Below, in pieces: positions 54,672 through 63,505 of a stretch of 64,000 bases of DNA. This DNA comes from JAENVT01 sp963773085 (GTDB lineage Bacteria > Actinomycetota > Acidimicrobiia > Acidimicrobiales > Ilumatobacteraceae). The DNA is taken from contig CAVYZS010000018.1 of NCBI GenBank assembly GCA_963773085.1, positions 248,001-312,000 of the forward strand, given 5' to 3'. The translations under genes and the position numbers were made by a program. The notes beneath the pieces were generated by a model, which was given only the letters and a program-made list of their open reading frames with translations, was not told the DNA's origin and made no database searches. The number at the start of each line of letters is the position of its first letter. Positions within the stretch are counted from its first letter, which is position 1.

Positions 54672-56144
54672 TCAATCGACGAGGGAGAACTCGTCCTTCT
54701 CGCTACTGTCGACATACGCCAACACGCCCATCTCGGGCATGTCGACCCCGCCGATCTCGTCGGCTTCCTCGGAACGGATGCCGCCCTTGGTCAGCTTGTC
54801 CTGGATCTTGAAGAACCCGTAAGCGAACGGGAAGATCACCGCTACCAGCACGGCAACGCCAACGAGTTGAGCACCGAACTGGCCGAACTTGCCTTCGATG
54901 AGACCCTCGACCTTGATCGGTGTTTCGCCGTCGACCGCACCGTTCCAACCGGCGCCGTAGACACCGTTGGCGAAGATGCCGACGCACAGCACGCCGAAGA
55001 TACCGCCCACACCGTGGACGGCGATGGCGCCGACCGGATCGTCCACGCCCTTGCGCTCGATGAAGAGGGCCGCCTCGATGACGAGGACGGCGGCTACCCC
55101 GCCGATGACGACCGCCGCCCACGGGGCAACGAACGCGCACGGCGCTGTGATGGCGACGAGGCCGGCGAGCATGCCGTTGACCATCATGCCCGGGTCGGGC
55201 TTACCGGTCTTGGCCATCATGTAGTACATCGCCACGACGGCGCCGACCGCGGCAGCGATCGCCGTGTTGGTGGCCACAGTCGCGAACTGTACGTCGGTGA
55301 CGGCGAGGGTCGACGCGGCGTTGAAGCCGAACCAGCCGAACAGCAGGATGAAGCAGCCGAGCTGCGCCATCGGGATGTTGTGGCCGGCGATCGTCCGCGG
55401 CTTGCCATCGGGTCCGTACTTGCCGATACGGGGACCGAGGACCAGCGCACCAGCCAGTGCGGCAACTCCACCGACTGCGTGCACGACACCCGAGCCGGCG
55501 AAGTCGACGTATCCCGTGCCGAGGCCCATGGTGTCCCACGTCTTGGCCAACCAGCCGCCGCCCCACGTCCACGCCGCGAAGATCGGGTAGTAGAACGAGC
55601 CGCAGAACAAGCCCCAGATGGCGAAGCTCTTCCATTTCCACCGTTCGGCCATCGAGCCGGTCGGGATGGTCGCCGTCGTGTCCATGAACGCCGCCATGTA
55701 CAGGAAGAACGCCAGCAGCGCCGGGCTCGCGCTGTTGCCGAGGTGGTCCCAGCCCTGCCACAGGAAGGTCCAGTTGCCCGAGCCGACCAACGGATTGGCG
55801 TTCATCGGCGCGTCGAGCCCGAACGCCGCGAAGCTGTACCCGCCGAAGGCGAGGGGAAAGCCGATGAACAGAAAGCCGACAAATCCGAGACCGAAGATCG
55901 CGAAGTTCGTGCTCATGACGTGAGCCGCGTTCTTCTTCTGCGTGAATCCCGTCTCGACGAGCGCAAACCCGGCCTGCATGAAGATCACCAGTACAGCTCC
56001 GACGACCACCCACAAGAGGTTGGTCTGCGTGGCGAGCGTGGCGACCGGATCCGCGTCTGCGGCGAAGGCAGTCCCCCCGATGAGCAGTGTGGTGATGCCG
56101 GCGCCAACGGCACCGCCAACGATGTATTTGAGTGCTTTGGGCAC
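54672..56144 (-). CDS. amt: Ammonium transporter (Amt family)
   Basis: A 490-residue Amt protein with a signal-peptide-like start (GGTAFAADA) and 11 membrane helices. The twin-His pore is visible in DFAGSGVVHAVGGVAAL and GAIAVHGVGGIFGVL, and the family signature DTTATIPTGSMAERW is present. The C-terminal tail (about 45 residues) faces the cytoplasm where PII would bind. No glnK follows it. The GTG start at 56144 has AAAGGA upstream. The divergent OmpR-type gene and a GlnR-box-like site suggest nitrogen control. Confidence 0.95.
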   Translation of the reverse strand: MPKALKYIVGGAVGAGITTLLIGGTAFAADADPVATLATQTNLLWVVVGAVLVIFMQAGFALVETGFTQKKNAAHVMSTNFAIFGLGFVGFLFIGFPLAFGGYSFAAFGLDAPMNANPLVGSGNWTFLWQGWDHLGNSASPALLAFFLYMAAFMDTTATIPTGSMAERWKWKSFAIWGLFCGSFYYPIFAAWTWGGGWLAKTWDTMGLGTGYVDFAGSGVVHAVGGVAALAGALVLGPRIGKYGPDGKPRTIAGHNIPMAQLGCFILLFGWFGFNAASTLAVTDVQFATVATNTAIAAAVGAVVAMYYMMAKTGKPDPGMMVNGMLAGLVAITAPCAFVAPWAAVVIGGVAAVLVIEAALFIERKGVDDPVGAIAVHGVGGIFGVLCVGIFANGVYGAGWNGAVDGETPIKVEGLIEGKFGQFGAQLVGVAVLVAVIFPFAYGFFKIQDKLTKGGIRSEEADEIGGVDMPEMGVLAYVDSSEKDEFSLVD

Positions 56145-56291
56145 TGCGAGTCCTTTCGAATCTGTTGTGGGGAAAGAGACGACTGCCGGCTTCGTTGGCG
56201 TCAGCCAGGCGCACGATACGCGGTGCTCGTTTCCCAGATATCGCCTCTCTGTTTCGGCTGTGTGGCGATTGCGTGTGGGCCGCACAGAGGC

Positions 56292-56329
56292 GTGATCTGC
56301 TCGAAACATTGCGGCGACATCGCGTACAC
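56292..56329. promoter_or_regulatory. GlnR-box-like operator between amt and regulator
   Basis: Four five-base blocks are spaced by exactly six bases: GTGAT, GAAAC, GCGAC and TACAC. The actinomycete GlnR consensus is gTnAC-n6-GaAAC-n6-gTnAC-n6-GAAAC; matches are 4/5, 5/5, 4/5 and 3/5. It lies 26 bases before the regulator start and 148 bases before the amt start. The match is suggestive, not decisive. Confidence 0.42.
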
Positions 56330-56354
56330 AACCACTCAGTAATGTCCGACAGCC

Positions 56355-57146
56355 ATGGCGCCAGCTGCGGTGACTGGTGGCGTGCCCGATCCGTCGGGTG
56401 CCGTCGCTCCTCCCAGGCTTCGTCTGCATGCCGAGACTGCCCGCGTGGCCGTGGTCCACACGACGGCAGGCGGACCGTCGCCGCTCGGCCTTCAGCTGCG
56501 TGAATCGAACTTCGAGGTCACCACGGTTCCGGTCGGACGTTCGATGGTCGATGAGCTACTCATGCTCGCCCCTGATCTGGTGGTCATCGTCCATGCGGCG
56601 GGTGCCTTCGACGTGGTGCGCGTGTGTCATGACGTCAGCGCGTCGCTCGACGCACGTGTCGTCGTCGTCTCGGCTGATGACGGCCGCTACACCGAGACAC
56701 TCGAGGTGGCCATCCTCGACGCCGGGGCTGATGACTTCGTGCGTGCATCGGTGTCGAAGGATCTCCTGCTCTCCCGGATTCGAGCAGCCTTGCGACGACA
56801 CGCGGCGCGGAATGTCCAACTGTCGCGTCTGGCACTCGGCGACGTGCTCATCGATCTGCAGGCGCACGCCTTGTTCATCGACGGTATGCCGGTGAAGTGC
56901 CCGCCGTTGCAGTTCCTCCTGCTCGTCGTGCTGGCCAAACGTTCCAACCAGGTCGTCGAGCGCGACACGTTGCTGGCCAACGTGTGGGGCGCGGAACCAC
57001 ACACCGTCGATCCGCGCCGGGTACGGATCGCCATCAGTGTGCTCCGTCGAGTTCTCGGGTCGGGCCCAAATCGACCTCGCATCGAGACCGTATCTCACGT
57101 CGGCTATCGATTGGCGATCAACGCCTCGCCGGGAACCGCCGCGTAG
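56355..57146 (+). CDS. OmpR-type regulator with atypical receiver domain (GlnR-like position)
   Basis: A 263-residue protein with an N-terminal receiver-like domain (about residues 30-150) and a C-terminal winged helix (about 160-255, with VDPRRVRIAISVLRRVLG as the recognition region and IETVSHVGYRLAI as the wing). The receiver lacks the usual phosphorylated Asp: the segment reads PDLVVIVHAAGAFD. It is likely phosphorylation-independent, as is proposed for GlnR. Its place opposite amt, with a GlnR-box-like site between them, makes nitrogen control plausible. No kinase gene is adjacent. Confidence 0.82.
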   Translation: MAPAAVTGGVPDPSGAVAPPRLRLHAETARVAVVHTTAGGPSPLGLQLRESNFEVTTVPVGRSMVDELLMLAPDLVVIVHAAGAFDVVRVCHDVSASLDARVVVVSADDGRYTETLEVAILDAGADDFVRASVSKDLLLSRIRAALRRHAARNVQLSRLALGDVLIDLQAHALFIDGMPVKCPPLQFLLLVVLAKRSNQVVERDTLLANVWGAEPHTVDPRRVRIAISVLRRVLGSGPNRPRIETVSHVGYRLAINASPGTAA

Positions 57147-57150
57147 TCGG

Positions 57151-59853
57151 TCAAACCCTCCGTTTGCGAAAGCCGAAACGCCCGCGGGGTCGATTGCCGG
57201 CGAGCGCGTTGCGGACCCGGTCCATTGCCTTGGCGTCCAGCTTGCGGCCGACCCGATCTGACACCAGGAAGCGGTCGTTGATCCTGCCGCGCGATGACGA
57301 CACGCGAGCCGTGTGGACCACCACGTCGGCTGCGGCGAATGCAGCAGTCACCGCATACAGGGCACCGGGTTGATCCGGCCCGCTCACGATGCAGACCGTG
57401 TACCAGGGCATCGAATCGTTGACGAATTCGAACTCGATGTCGCGAACCTCCTGGGGTTCGAGTCGAGCGCGGAGGCCGTCCTCCATCGCCAGCGCAAGGT
57501 CACGCGCCGACGGCCTCATGGTCGACCGGACGATGAAGGTGTCGAGCACCGCGCCGTCCGGCCACGTTGCAATTGCAGCACTCACCACGTCGAGACCGGC
57601 CGCGGCGAGTGACTTCGCCAGGTGCGTCAGCAATGCGGCAGTGTCACGGCAGGCGACATCGATCTGCCAGTGGTCGGGCTCGGGGTCGGGACTCACGGCG
57701 ACGCGGACGATGCCGGAACGCGGAAGAGGTTCGACGAGCTGTGCCTGTCGGGCGAGCTCGACCGGATCGTGGGCGAGCAGGTACGAGGTCGACGCGTGCC
57801 GCAGGCGTTCGACGGTTGCGGGCGTCGCCGCCAGGCGCTGGGCCGCTTGCATCCGCGCCGCAGCCAGGTTCGACGCACCGCTTCCAGTCAGTTCAGGATG
57901 GTCGAGCGCGTCCCGCACGAGCGCATATCGCTGTTCGAGTGCTTCCTCGCGCCAGCGTGGGAGCTCGCCGAGCGATCGGGCCAGGGCGTACGCCTGACGA
58001 GCGTGCACCGGGCTGGCCAGGTGAGTCGCCAGCTGCAGGATCTCGTGCTCGTCGAACACATGTGGGTCACCGGCGCCTGAGCGAAGCAGGTACGCGTCGG
58101 CGACGATGCCGGCGATGCGATCGGCCTCGGCAACGCGACCGAGCCGAGTGGCGAGGTTCACAGCGCATTGCATGCCGGTCGGTGAGTCGTCGCAGACGTC
58201 AGCCGACAACGCGGCCAGGACCAGTTCGTCGTCGTGAACGAAGCCGTCGGGTGCTACGTCACGCAGGTTCTCGACGACCGGGAACCGCAGTGCGCCGAGC
58301 GGATCCAGGTCGCGGATGTCCGAACGGCGGTTGGTCAACGACGCAGCGATCTCCGGGAGCGCCCGCTCGAGCACGCCCGTCACCTCCAGGAACCGCCATG
58401 TGTGCGAATCGCCGCGGCGCAGGATGTCGATGAGCGCCGGGGTGTCGGCGGGATCGAACTCGAGCGGTGCGTTGCGGTTTCGGCCGAACCAGTCGAGTAG
58501 CTCGTCGCTGGGACGGGCGTGTTCGAGCCTCAGCGCGGTGTGCAACGCCAGCGGGACGGTCTCGGCGACCGGCGGCGTGCCGCGCAACGTCACCACACCA
58601 TGGGCGACATCGAGCCAGCCTCCTTCGGGCTCTTCGTTCGCCACGATCAGCGAATCGGCGTACTTGTCACTCGAACCACTCCCGAGTCGGGCTCGCAACA
58701 ACGGTGGGGTAATCATCGTCGTGACCAGCACGACGACCAGCAACGCCCCGTACATATCCGCGTCGAGCACGCCGGTGCTGAGCCCAATGCTCGCGAAGAT
58801 CAATCCCACCTCGCCGCGGGGAACCATGCCCAGCCCGATCAGCAGCTTGTCGGCACGCACACCGAACACGCCGACCGCCGCGGCGATCTTGCCGAGGATA
58901 CCGACCACAGTCAGCACGGCGGCCACACCGAGCACCTTCGGATCAGCCATCGCGCTGAGATCGGCGTTGACGCCGATCAGGACGAAGAACACCGGTATCA
59001 GGATGTTCCCGACCGCCCCGAGGTCGCGCGTGATTCGCTCGTGATGATCACTACGACCGAGACCCAACCCGGCCATGAATGCGCCGATGATGAAGGCCAG
59101 CTTGGCGGCGTCGGCAAGCTCGGCGAACGCGAGCGTCACGACTAGCGCAGCGACCACGATCGTGGCACCAGAACTCGCCTTGCGATGGATCAGGTCGAGT
59201 GCCCGCGGCACGAACAACAGTCCGACGACACCCGTCACCAGCAGAAACCCCAACGCCAGACCCAGAGTTCCGGCGACGATGGCTAAGCCGACTGACCCAC
59301 CGGTGACGACCTTGACGACCACCGTCAAGATGACAAGGCCCAGTACGTCGTCGGCGACAGCGGCACCGAGCACTATTCTCGCCTCTGACGTCGCCAATGC
59401 CCGGAGATCGCCGAACACGCGGGCGGTGATTCCCACGCTGGTCGCTGTCAGAGCTGCACCGAGGAAAATCGCCGTCTTCGTGTCCTCACCAAGCGCGATC
59501 CCGGCGATCGCTCCACCGGCGAATGGCAGCGCGACACCGATCACAGCGACGGACAACGACGCCTTGCCGACTTTGCCCAGCTCGCCGATGTCCATCTCCA
59601 TGCCGACCTGCAACAAGAGCAGCAGCACGCCGATCTCGGCGATGATCCCGATCGACACGCCACGATCGCCGGTCACTTCGATCAAGCCGAGCACGGACGG
59701 TCCGATGACAACTCCCGCCGCGATCTCGCCGAGCACGGCGGGGATCCGCAGCCGCTCGGCGATCTCGGCCGCGAGACGAGCCGCGGCGAGGACGATCAGC
59801 AGATCGAGCAGCAGCCGAGCAACGTCGACCGATTCGGTGGCGGCGGCCAACAA
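57151..59853 (-). CDS. CPA2 cation/proton antiporter fused to GlnD-like tail with two ACT domains
   Basis: A 900-residue fusion. Residues 1-385 are a CPA2 antiporter with 12-13 membrane helices, ADDVLG (Asp168-Asp169 ion site) and PRGEVGLIFASIGLS. From about 430 to 710 comes a helical region that resembles GlnD around its HD domain (for example LRRGDSHTWRFLEVTGVLERALPEI), but the catalytic HD dyad is not evident (SADVCDD in its place). ACT domains follow at about 725-780 (GLDVVSAAIATWPDGAVLDTF) and 815-885 (GPDQPGALYAVTAAFAAADV). The GlnD nucleotidyltransferase is absent. ACT domains bind small molecules, in GlnD glutamine, so gating by nitrogen status is a strong possibility. Confidence 0.85.
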   Translation of the reverse strand: MLAAATESVDVARLLLDLLIVLAAARLAAEIAERLRIPAVLGEIAAGVVIGPSVLGLIEVTGDRGVSIGIIAEIGVLLLLLQVGMEMDIGELGKVGKASLSVAVIGVALPFAGGAIAGIALGEDTKTAIFLGAALTATSVGITARVFGDLRALATSEARIVLGAAVADDVLGLVILTVVVKVVTGGSVGLAIVAGTLGLALGFLLVTGVVGLLFVPRALDLIHRKASSGATIVVAALVVTLAFAELADAAKLAFIIGAFMAGLGLGRSDHHERITRDLGAVGNILIPVFFVLIGVNADLSAMADPKVLGVAAVLTVVGILGKIAAAVGVFGVRADKLLIGLGMVPRGEVGLIFASIGLSTGVLDADMYGALLVVVLVTTMITPPLLRARLGSGSSDKYADSLIVANEEPEGGWLDVAHGVVTLRGTPPVAETVPLALHTALRLEHARPSDELLDWFGRNRNAPLEFDPADTPALIDILRRGDSHTWRFLEVTGVLERALPEIAASLTNRRSDIRDLDPLGALRFPVVENLRDVAPDGFVHDDELVLAALSADVCDDSPTGMQCAVNLATRLGRVAEADRIAGIVADAYLLRSGAGDPHVFDEHEILQLATHLASPVHARQAYALARSLGELPRWREEALEQRYALVRDALDHPELTGSGASNLAAARMQAAQRLAATPATVERLRHASTSYLLAHDPVELARQAQLVEPLPRSGIVRVAVSPDPEPDHWQIDVACRDTAALLTHLAKSLAAAGLDVVSAAIATWPDGAVLDTFIVRSTMRPSARDLALAMEDGLRARLEPQEVRDIEFEFVNDSMPWYTVCIVSGPDQPGALYAVTAAFAAADVVVHTARVSSSRGRINDRFLVSDRVGRKLDAKAMDRVRNALAGNRPRGRFGFRKRRV

Positions 59854-60174
59854 GGCTCAGACGTGCAGACTCAGCGGTACGCGGCCGGACATGCAGCGAA
59901 CGTAGACACACCACGTTTCGCCGTTGTTCGAATCTGATGAACGGCGTGTGAACACGCAGGCAATAGCCCTCACCAGCTCAGCCTCGGGGCATCGAGTTCG
60001 TCGGGAGATCCAGCTTCTTCCAGACGCGGGATGCTCCGCCGACGGATACCACGACCGCGGTCAGGCGGGCCAGGCCACGGAGAGCAGTGCGGGGAATCGA
60101 TGTCGGGCGGTGGTTCACGTCACCCAGACCCTCGGAGTGGCCGCCGGATACCGTCGACGAGAGTTTGTGTGAAC
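59854..60174. other. 321-base intergenic stretch, no recognisable gene
   Basis: This lies between the divergent antiporter and trans-sulfuration genes and should hold both promoters. Open frames exist on both strands (for instance 59924-60172), but none has a convincing start or family resemblance. I see no riboswitch or clear promoter pair. Confidence 0.6.
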
Positions 60175-61245
60175 ATGGGGACGATGCCAGACGAACGACC
60201 CCTGTCTCCGGCGACCATTGCCGTGACGGCGGGGCGGCCGTCGTCGCCGGGCGATCCGCTGAACCAACCCATTGTGCTGGCGTCGAACTTCCGGGCCGGC
60301 GGGGAGTACACGCGAACACATGGAACCGACACATGGGCTGCGCTGGAAGCCGCTGTGGGTGCGCTGGAAGGTGGGCGGGCAATCGCGTTCGCCAGCGGCA
60401 TGGCCGCTGCTTCGGCAATCGTCTACGCGCTGGCGCCGAGGGTTGTCGTGATCCCGACGTTCAGCTACCTCGGGGTGCGGTCGCTGCTTTCCGAGTACCA
60501 GCAACAAGGCCACGTGGAACTCCGCCCTGTCGATATCACCGACACTGCCCAGGTGGTCGCCGCGGCGGTGGGAGCCGACATCGTGTGGGTGGAGACACCG
60601 ACCAACCCGACGCTCGACGTCGCCGACTTGCCGGGGATCGCCGCGGGATCTCGCAACGCAGGCGCCCGCATGGTCGTCGACTCCACGTTCGCCACCCCGC
60701 TGCTGCAGCGGCCACTCGAGCACGGCGCGACGATCGTGCTGCACAGCGGCACCAAGTTCATTGGTGGTCACAGCGACCTGCTGATCGGCCTGTGCGTCAC
60801 CGGAGATGATGCTGTGTACGACCGACTCGTGCAGGCGCGTACGTTCCAGGGTGCGACTCCGGGCGCGCTGGAGGCGTTCCTCGCTTTGCGCGGGCTGCGC
60901 ACACTGCCCATCCGCCTCGCCGCGATGCAGCACAACGCCACCGTCCTCGTCGAACGATTGCAAGGGCACCCGGGCGTCGCCGACGTGCGCTATCCCGGGC
61001 AAGGGGCGATGGTGTCGTTCGTCGTCACGGGCGGCGCAGCTGCAGCCGACGCGCTGTGCGAGGGTCTACGCATCCTCGTGGCGGCGACGAGTCTGGGCGG
61101 CGTCGAGACCACCATCGAGCGACGCCAGAAGTACGCCGGCGATGCACACGTGCCGCCAGGTCTGCTGCGGATGAGCGTCGGCATCGAAGCGGTCGATGAC
61201 CTGTGGGCAGACATCGACGCCGCCCTGGCAACGGTGTCAGGCTGA
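60175..61245 (+). CDS. Trans-sulfuration PLP enzyme (cystathionine gamma-synthase/lyase family)
   Basis: A 356-residue enzyme of the Cys/Met metabolism PLP family. The PLP-phosphate region is AFASGMAAASAIVYAL, the Asp contacting PLP is in VVDSTFATPLLQRPLEHGA, and the Schiff-base Lys is in LHSGTKFIGGHSD, a motif diagnostic for the family. RLAAMQHNATVLVERL is also typical. Reactions include cystathionine synthesis, cystathionine or methionine cleavage and O-acylhomoserine sulfhydrylation; I cannot choose. The start may be ATG 60175 or ATG 60184. Confidence 0.87.
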   Translation: MGTMPDERPLSPATIAVTAGRPSSPGDPLNQPIVLASNFRAGGEYTRTHGTDTWAALEAAVGALEGGRAIAFASGMAAASAIVYALAPRVVVIPTFSYLGVRSLLSEYQQQGHVELRPVDITDTAQVVAAAVGADIVWVETPTNPTLDVADLPGIAAGSRNAGARMVVDSTFATPLLQRPLEHGATIVLHSGTKFIGGHSDLLIGLCVTGDDAVYDRLVQARTFQGATPGALEAFLALRGLRTLPIRLAAMQHNATVLVERLQGHPGVADVRYPGQGAMVSFVVTGGAAAADALCEGLRILVAATSLGGVETTIERRQKYAGDAHVPPGLLRMSVGIEAVDDLWADIDAALATVSG

Positions 61246-61250
61246 GTGCC

Positions 61251-62123
61251 ATGACCAATCCCTTGACCGGCACAGGCGTGTGGAGCAGCGCGCTCCGCCA
61301 TGGTGATGCACACGAGATCGCCGCAGCAGCTGCAGAGCTCGAGTCGCTCGGGTACAGCGCGCTGTGGATTCCTGACGTGGGCGGCGATGTCTTCGGTGCC
61401 GTCGACAACTTGCTCGCGGCGACCACGACGGCTGTTGTTGCGACGGGCATCCTCAACCTGTGGATGCACTCTGCGGAGGAGACCGCTGCCCAGCACGCAG
61501 CCATGACTGCACAGTACGGACCACGATTTCTGGTCGGGATCGGTGTCAGCCACGCCCCGCTGATCGATGTCAAGATCGAGGCCGGCACCTACCAACAGCC
61601 GTTGGCCCGGACGCGCGCCTTCCTCGACGCGCTCGACGCCGCAGAGGTGCCGCTGGCAGTCGAAGACCGTGCGCTCGCAGCGCTGGGGCCGAGGATGCTG
61701 GAACTGGCGGCTCGCCGAACCTCAGGAGTTCACCCATACCTCGTGACGCCAGAGCACACCCTCGTGGCCCGACATGCTGTCGGGCCCGACGCACTCGTGG
61801 CGACGGAGCAAGGCGTCATCCTGGAGACCGACCCGGATCGCGCCCGCTCGATCGCCCGCACCAACCTCGTCCGCTACTTCGCCATGCCGAACTACACGAA
61901 CAACTGGAAGCGTCTGGGCTTCACCGAGGCCGACATCGGCGACGGCGGTAGCAATCGACTCATCGATGCCCTGGTCGCGTGGGGCGATGAAGCCACCATC
62001 GCCTCGCGTATCCGTGAACATCGCGATGCCGGCGCCAGCCAGGTCTGTGTCCAGGTTCTCACCGAAAGCCCGGGGACCATGCCTCTCGAGCAATGGCGCA
62101 TCCTCGCGCCCGTGCTCGTCTGA
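61251..62123 (+). CDS. LLM-class F420/FMN-dependent oxidoreductase
   Basis: A 290-residue TIM-barrel protein of the luciferase-like family, of the type often labelled TIGR03620/F420-dependent. It shows AAELESLGYSALWIPDVGGDVF, VATGILNLWMHSAEETAAQH and GPRFLVGIGVSHAPL, and TIASRIREHRDAGASQVCVQVL near the C-terminus. It follows the trans-sulfuration gene by five bases and precedes the aldo/keto reductase, suggesting a cluster. Substrate unknown. Confidence 0.85.
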   Translation: MTNPLTGTGVWSSALRHGDAHEIAAAAAELESLGYSALWIPDVGGDVFGAVDNLLAATTTAVVATGILNLWMHSAEETAAQHAAMTAQYGPRFLVGIGVSHAPLIDVKIEAGTYQQPLARTRAFLDALDAAEVPLAVEDRALAALGPRMLELAARRTSGVHPYLVTPEHTLVARHAVGPDALVATEQGVILETDPDRARSIARTNLVRYFAMPNYTNNWKRLGFTEADIGDGGSNRLIDALVAWGDEATIASRIREHRDAGASQVCVQVLTESPGTMPLEQWRILAPVLV

Positions 62124-62146
62124 GCCGGCCAACGAAGATGTGCCGT

Positions 62147-62956
62147 ATGGAGACACGTTCGCTCTCACCGAAACATGTCGATGCGCCGATGGTCCCGATC
62201 ATTGGAATGGGCACGTCGAAGACGTTGGACACCGACGACCTCGCGCTCGCCGGTGAGGTGGTGTCCGCAGCGCTCGACGCGGGCACGACCTTGTTCGACT
62301 CGTCGCCGATGTACGGCAAGGCGGAACGCACGCTGGGCGCCGCTCTCGAGGGTCGTCGTTCGGGCGCGGTCATCGCCACAAAGGTGTGGACCGACGACGA
62401 CGAAGTGGCGGAACGTCAGATCGCAGCGTCGCTGTCGTTCTACGGCGGCCACATCGAGCTGTTGCAGATCCACAACATGGTGCGCTGGCCCGAACGGCTG
62501 CGACGTATCGAGGAGCTGCGCGACTCGGGCCAGGTAACCCTCGTTGGCGCGACGCATTGGATGGCAGCGAGCTTCGACGAGCTCGAGGCGGCGATGGTCA
62601 CGGGTCGCCTCGATGCCATTCAGATCCCGTACAACCCACGGGAACGGGAGGTCGAACGCCGATTGTTGCCACTGGCCGCCGAGCTCGGACTTGGTGTACT
62701 GATCATGCGCCCGTTCGCCGCCGCCGATCTCACGCGTGCCTCTCCGTCCGCCGACGAACTTGCACCGCTCCTGCCCTTCGGCATCCACACGTGGGCACAG
62801 GCGTTGCTGCAGTGGGGACTGAGCCACCCGGCGACGACCGTGTCGATCCCTGCCACGTCGAAGCCGAGCAGGGCAAGAGAGAACGCTTCCGCCGGCGACG
62901 CCGTGCCGCTCGACGATGAGCATCGTCAGTTGATCGGCCGACTGGCCGGCACCTGA
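62147..62956 (+). CDS. Aldo/keto reductase
   Basis: A 269-residue aldo/keto reductase (TIM barrel, NADPH). The catalytic tetrad is visible: Asp and Tyr in TTLFDSSPMYGKAE, Lys in AVIATKVW, and His in LLQIHNMVRW. The C-terminal cofactor segment is TVSIPATSKPSRARENASA. The start may be ATG 62147 or ATG 62138. Substrate unknown. It is immediately followed by remains of a SnoaL-like domain. Confidence 0.88.
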   Translation: METRSLSPKHVDAPMVPIIGMGTSKTLDTDDLALAGEVVSAALDAGTTLFDSSPMYGKAERTLGAALEGRRSGAVIATKVWTDDDEVAERQIAASLSFYGGHIELLQIHNMVRWPERLRRIEELRDSGQVTLVGATHWMAASFDELEAAMVTGRLDAIQIPYNPREREVERRLLPLAAELGLGVLIMRPFAAADLTRASPSADELAPLLPFGIHTWAQALLQWGLSHPATTVSIPATSKPSRARENASAGDAVPLDDEHRQLIGRLAGT

Positions 62957-63091
62957 CTGATCGGGTGGGAGATACAGCTGATCGACATCACGAGGTTCGA
63001 CGACGCGGGCCTCGTCTGCGAGCACTGGGGCGTCACGGACATGCTGTCGCTCATGCAGCAGCTCGGCGTCGTGCCTGCCGGCCCTGCCGCA
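62957..63091 (+). pseudogene. 3' remnant of a SnoaL-like (ester cyclase) gene
   Basis: In-frame after the aldo/keto reductase stop, the sequence reads WEIQLIDITRFDDAGLVCEH, then WGVTDMLSLMQQLGVVP. That is the C-terminal pattern of SnoaL-like ester cyclases (the ...EHWGVxDxLxMMQQLG... block). Everything before this block is absent. The frame then runs on without a stop into the ABM gene, so this is a decayed or recombined fragment, not a complete gene. Confidence 0.62.
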
Positions 63092-63211
63092 TGGTCGCTC
63101 ACCTGCTCGGGAACCACCCTCAGAGAGGGCTGTGGACAGAGTCGTTCGACTGACAGGAGCGGGTGCGGACGAGCATCGCAAGCGTGGATGGGGGATGACG
63201 GAGAGGACGAC

Positions 63212-63505
63212 ATGGCCATCAAAGTGATTGTCGAGCTGCAGGCCAAACCGGGTCGGCGGGCCGAACTCAGCAGTCTGCTCGAGCGCATCATCGCGAACGA
63301 GGGACCAAGCCAGCACGGCTTCCTTGGAAGCACGCGATACGAGGTGCTCGAAAACCCCGACGTCCTGGTCGAGATCGCCGATTGGGAGTCGGCGGAGGCG
63401 CGCGACGTGCACATGCAGCAAGCCGCAGCAACGGGCGCATATGCACCGCTGGTCGATCTGCTGGCTGCTCCGGCCCGGGCCACGGTCATCAGCCGCCTCC
63501 CGTAA
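63212..63505 (+). CDS. ABM-fold (antibiotic biosynthesis monooxygenase) family protein
   Basis: A 97-residue ferredoxin-like protein of the ABM/quinol-monooxygenase family. IKVIVELQAKPGRRAELSSLL is the first beta-alpha unit, GFLGSTRYEVLENPDVLVEIADWES the sheet, and HMQQAAATGAYAPLVDLL the second helix. GAGAGGA four to ten bases upstream of ATG 63212 supports this start. The 3' end overlaps the convergent GNAT gene by 17 bases. Activity unknown. Confidence 0.85.
   Translation: MAIKVIVELQAKPGRRAELSSLLERIIANEGPSQHGFLGSTRYEVLENPDVLVEIADWESAEARDVHMQQAAATGAYAPLVDLLAAPARATVISRLP

Noticed and set aside
59924..60172. Open frame of 82 residues in the antiporter/trans-sulfuration gap
   Set aside because: No ribosome binding site, no family resemblance and arginine-rich composition typical of a chance frame in GC-rich DNA.
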